The notes under the pieces are model-generated. The model saw only the letters and a list, made by a program, of their open reading frames with translations, ran no database searches and was not told the DNA's origin. Below are positions 5,252-6,137 of a stretch of DNA of 6,137 nucleotides, piece by piece (position 1 is the first letter of the stretch; each line of letters opens with the position of its first letter). The translations under genes and the position numbers were made by a program. Source of the stretch: Anaerolineales bacterium (GTDB lineage Bacteria; Chloroflexota; Anaerolineae; Anaerolineales; UBA4823); NCBI GenBank assembly GCA_020853835.1, contig JADYYC010000268.1, positions 1 through 6,137 of the forward strand. The letters are read 5' to 3'.

Positions 5252-6137
5252 ATTAACTTTTCCGAGATGCTCACTCCGCGATGAACCCGGCTGATGATAT
5301 CCGCGAGCATATCGGCAACCGATAAAACCACAACCTTTGGATGGCGCTTTTCGGGAGGCAGGAAGATCGTGTTGGTTGTCACCAGTTTTTCGATGCGGTC
5401 TTCCTTGTCCAGGATTTCAAGTGCCGAAGGGAGTAAAACGGGGTGCGTGACGGCAAAATAGGCTTTGCCCACAGCCCCGCGATCGTAAAGCGCATCCAGT
5501 TGTTTGAGCACGCTCCCGCCGGCCATGAGGTCATCAATGATGATCGGCCGGTGACCGGCGATATCTCCAACGACGTGGGTCGTTTCCGTTTTTTGGAACC
5601 CGTAACGCCTTTTCTGCATGATGACAAGCGGCAGGTTCAAACGCTCGGCGTACTTTCCGGCCATGCCGGCGCGCCCGACATCGGGACTGACGATCGCACA
5701 ATCGGCAAATTCCGGCTTGCGAAAGTACTCCGCCAGCAGCGGAATAGCCGTCAATGGGTCGACCGGGATGTTGAAAAAGCCCTGCATGGCGCGGTTGTGG
5801 ATGTCGACGTAGATCACCCGCGCGGCGCCAAGCGTTTCGAACAGGTTGGCGACCACCTTGGCGCTGATGGCTTCGCGCCCGCTGGCCATACGGTCCTGGC
5901 GGGCGTATGGGAAATAAGGGATCACCAGGCTGACGCAGTTCGAGCTTGCCCTGCGAAACGCGTCCAGGTACAAGAGCAGTTCGATGAGATGATCGTTGAC
6001 CGGCGCCGAACAGGGCTGGATCAGGAAGACATCCTGGTCGCGCACGACTTCGTCGATCATGACGTGGATTTCGCTGTCGGGAAGGCGGCGGGTGGTCGAT
6101 CTGCCCACGGTGGTGCCGAGGATATTTGCGACCTCGA
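5242..6137 (-). CDS. prs: Ribose-phosphate pyrophosphokinase (PRPP synthetase), 5' end beyond window
   Basis: Makes 5-phosphoribosyl-1-pyrophosphate from ribose 5-phosphate and ATP for purine, pyrimidine, NAD, His and Trp synthesis in the cytoplasm. The frame is open through the right edge; 297 residues are visible, and by family length (about 315) roughly 20 N-terminal residues are missing. A GTG at 6108 is not the start, because the codons before it (AN-ILGTT) continue the family N-terminal domain. Numbering from the edge, seen: RRLPDSEIHV (16-25) for the usual F-DGE block; PVNDHLIELLL (45-55); ATP-region PYFPYARQDR (73-82); DIHNRAMQGFF (111-121) with the active-site His at 113; SPDVG (150-154); catalytic-loop KRR (175-177); and VTHPVL (229-234). 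Odd: the PRPP loop reads DDLMAGGSV (201-209), one residue shorter than the usual DD-IDT-GGT type and without its Thr. It is most likely still a PRPP synthetase, but a divergent paralogue cannot be excluded. Confidence 0.9.
   Translation of the reverse strand, partial: EVANILGTTVGRSTTRRLPDSEIHVMIDEVVRDQDVFLIQPCSAPVNDHLIELLLYLDAFRRASSNCVSLVIPYFPYARQDRMASGREAISAKVVANLFETLGAARVIYVDIHNRAMQGFFNIPVDPLTAIPLLAEYFRKPEFADCAIVSPDVGRAGMAGKYAERLNLPLVIMQKRRYGFQKTETTHVVGDIAGHRPIIIDDLMAGGSVLKQLDALYDRGAVGKAYFAVTHPVLLPSALEILDKEDRIEKLVTTNTIFLPPEKRHPKVVVLSVADMLADIISRVHRGVSISEKLILA

Noticed and set aside
1..6137. A mobile element, defence island, CRISPR array or toxin-antitoxin system
   Set aside because: No transposase, integrase, terminal repeats, spaced repeats or small paired genes were found; all sequence is accounted for by five genes of metabolic, transport or proteolytic type.

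Overview
The window is an ordinary-looking, GC-rich bacterial chromosome segment with tightly packed genes. No intergenic gap exceeds about 110 bases, and no tRNA, rRNA, insertion sequence or CRISPR array was seen. Family resemblances (a Cys-rich bacillopeptidase-F-like subtilase with an unusual membrane module, a DegV protein, a divergent PRPP synthetase) suggest a Gram-positive-like or Chloroflexota (Anaerolineae-type) bacterium. That placement is inference from memory of such proteins, not something the sequence proves.

Layout: the left edge holds the C-terminal 85 residues of a thiolase on the + strand (1-258). It converges, with only 12 bases between stop codons, on a block of four minus-strand genes. 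Read in their own direction these are: a ribose-phosphate pyrophosphokinase cut by the right edge (5242 to >6137); a 14-TM DHA2-type MFS transporter (3747-5186, TTG start); an 845-residue polytopic membrane protein with a C-terminal subtilisin-like protease (1220-3757); and a DegV-family fatty-acid-binding protein (271-1113). The MFS and protease genes overlap by 11 bases (ATGAAACCTGA), and the protease has a good Shine-Dalgarno inside the MFS coding region, so the two are very likely co-transcribed and translationally coupled. The DegV gene is separated by 106 bases containing a perfect TATAAT, so it may have its own promoter.

How the genes fit together: the thiolase (acyl-CoA chemistry) and DegV (fatty-acid binding) both touch lipid metabolism but are on opposite strands. 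PRPP synthetase is housekeeping nucleotide metabolism. The MFS and membrane-subtilase pair is the most distinctive unit: an exporter-type transporter coupled to a protease whose catalytic domain is predicted to lie outside the membrane. The best candidates for something unusual are this membrane-embedded subtilase, with about 11 TM helices, an I9-like propeptide and a complete D/H/N/S catalytic set, and the one-residue-shorter, Thr-lacking PRPP loop of the pyrophosphokinase. I see no clear defence, phage or mobile system.
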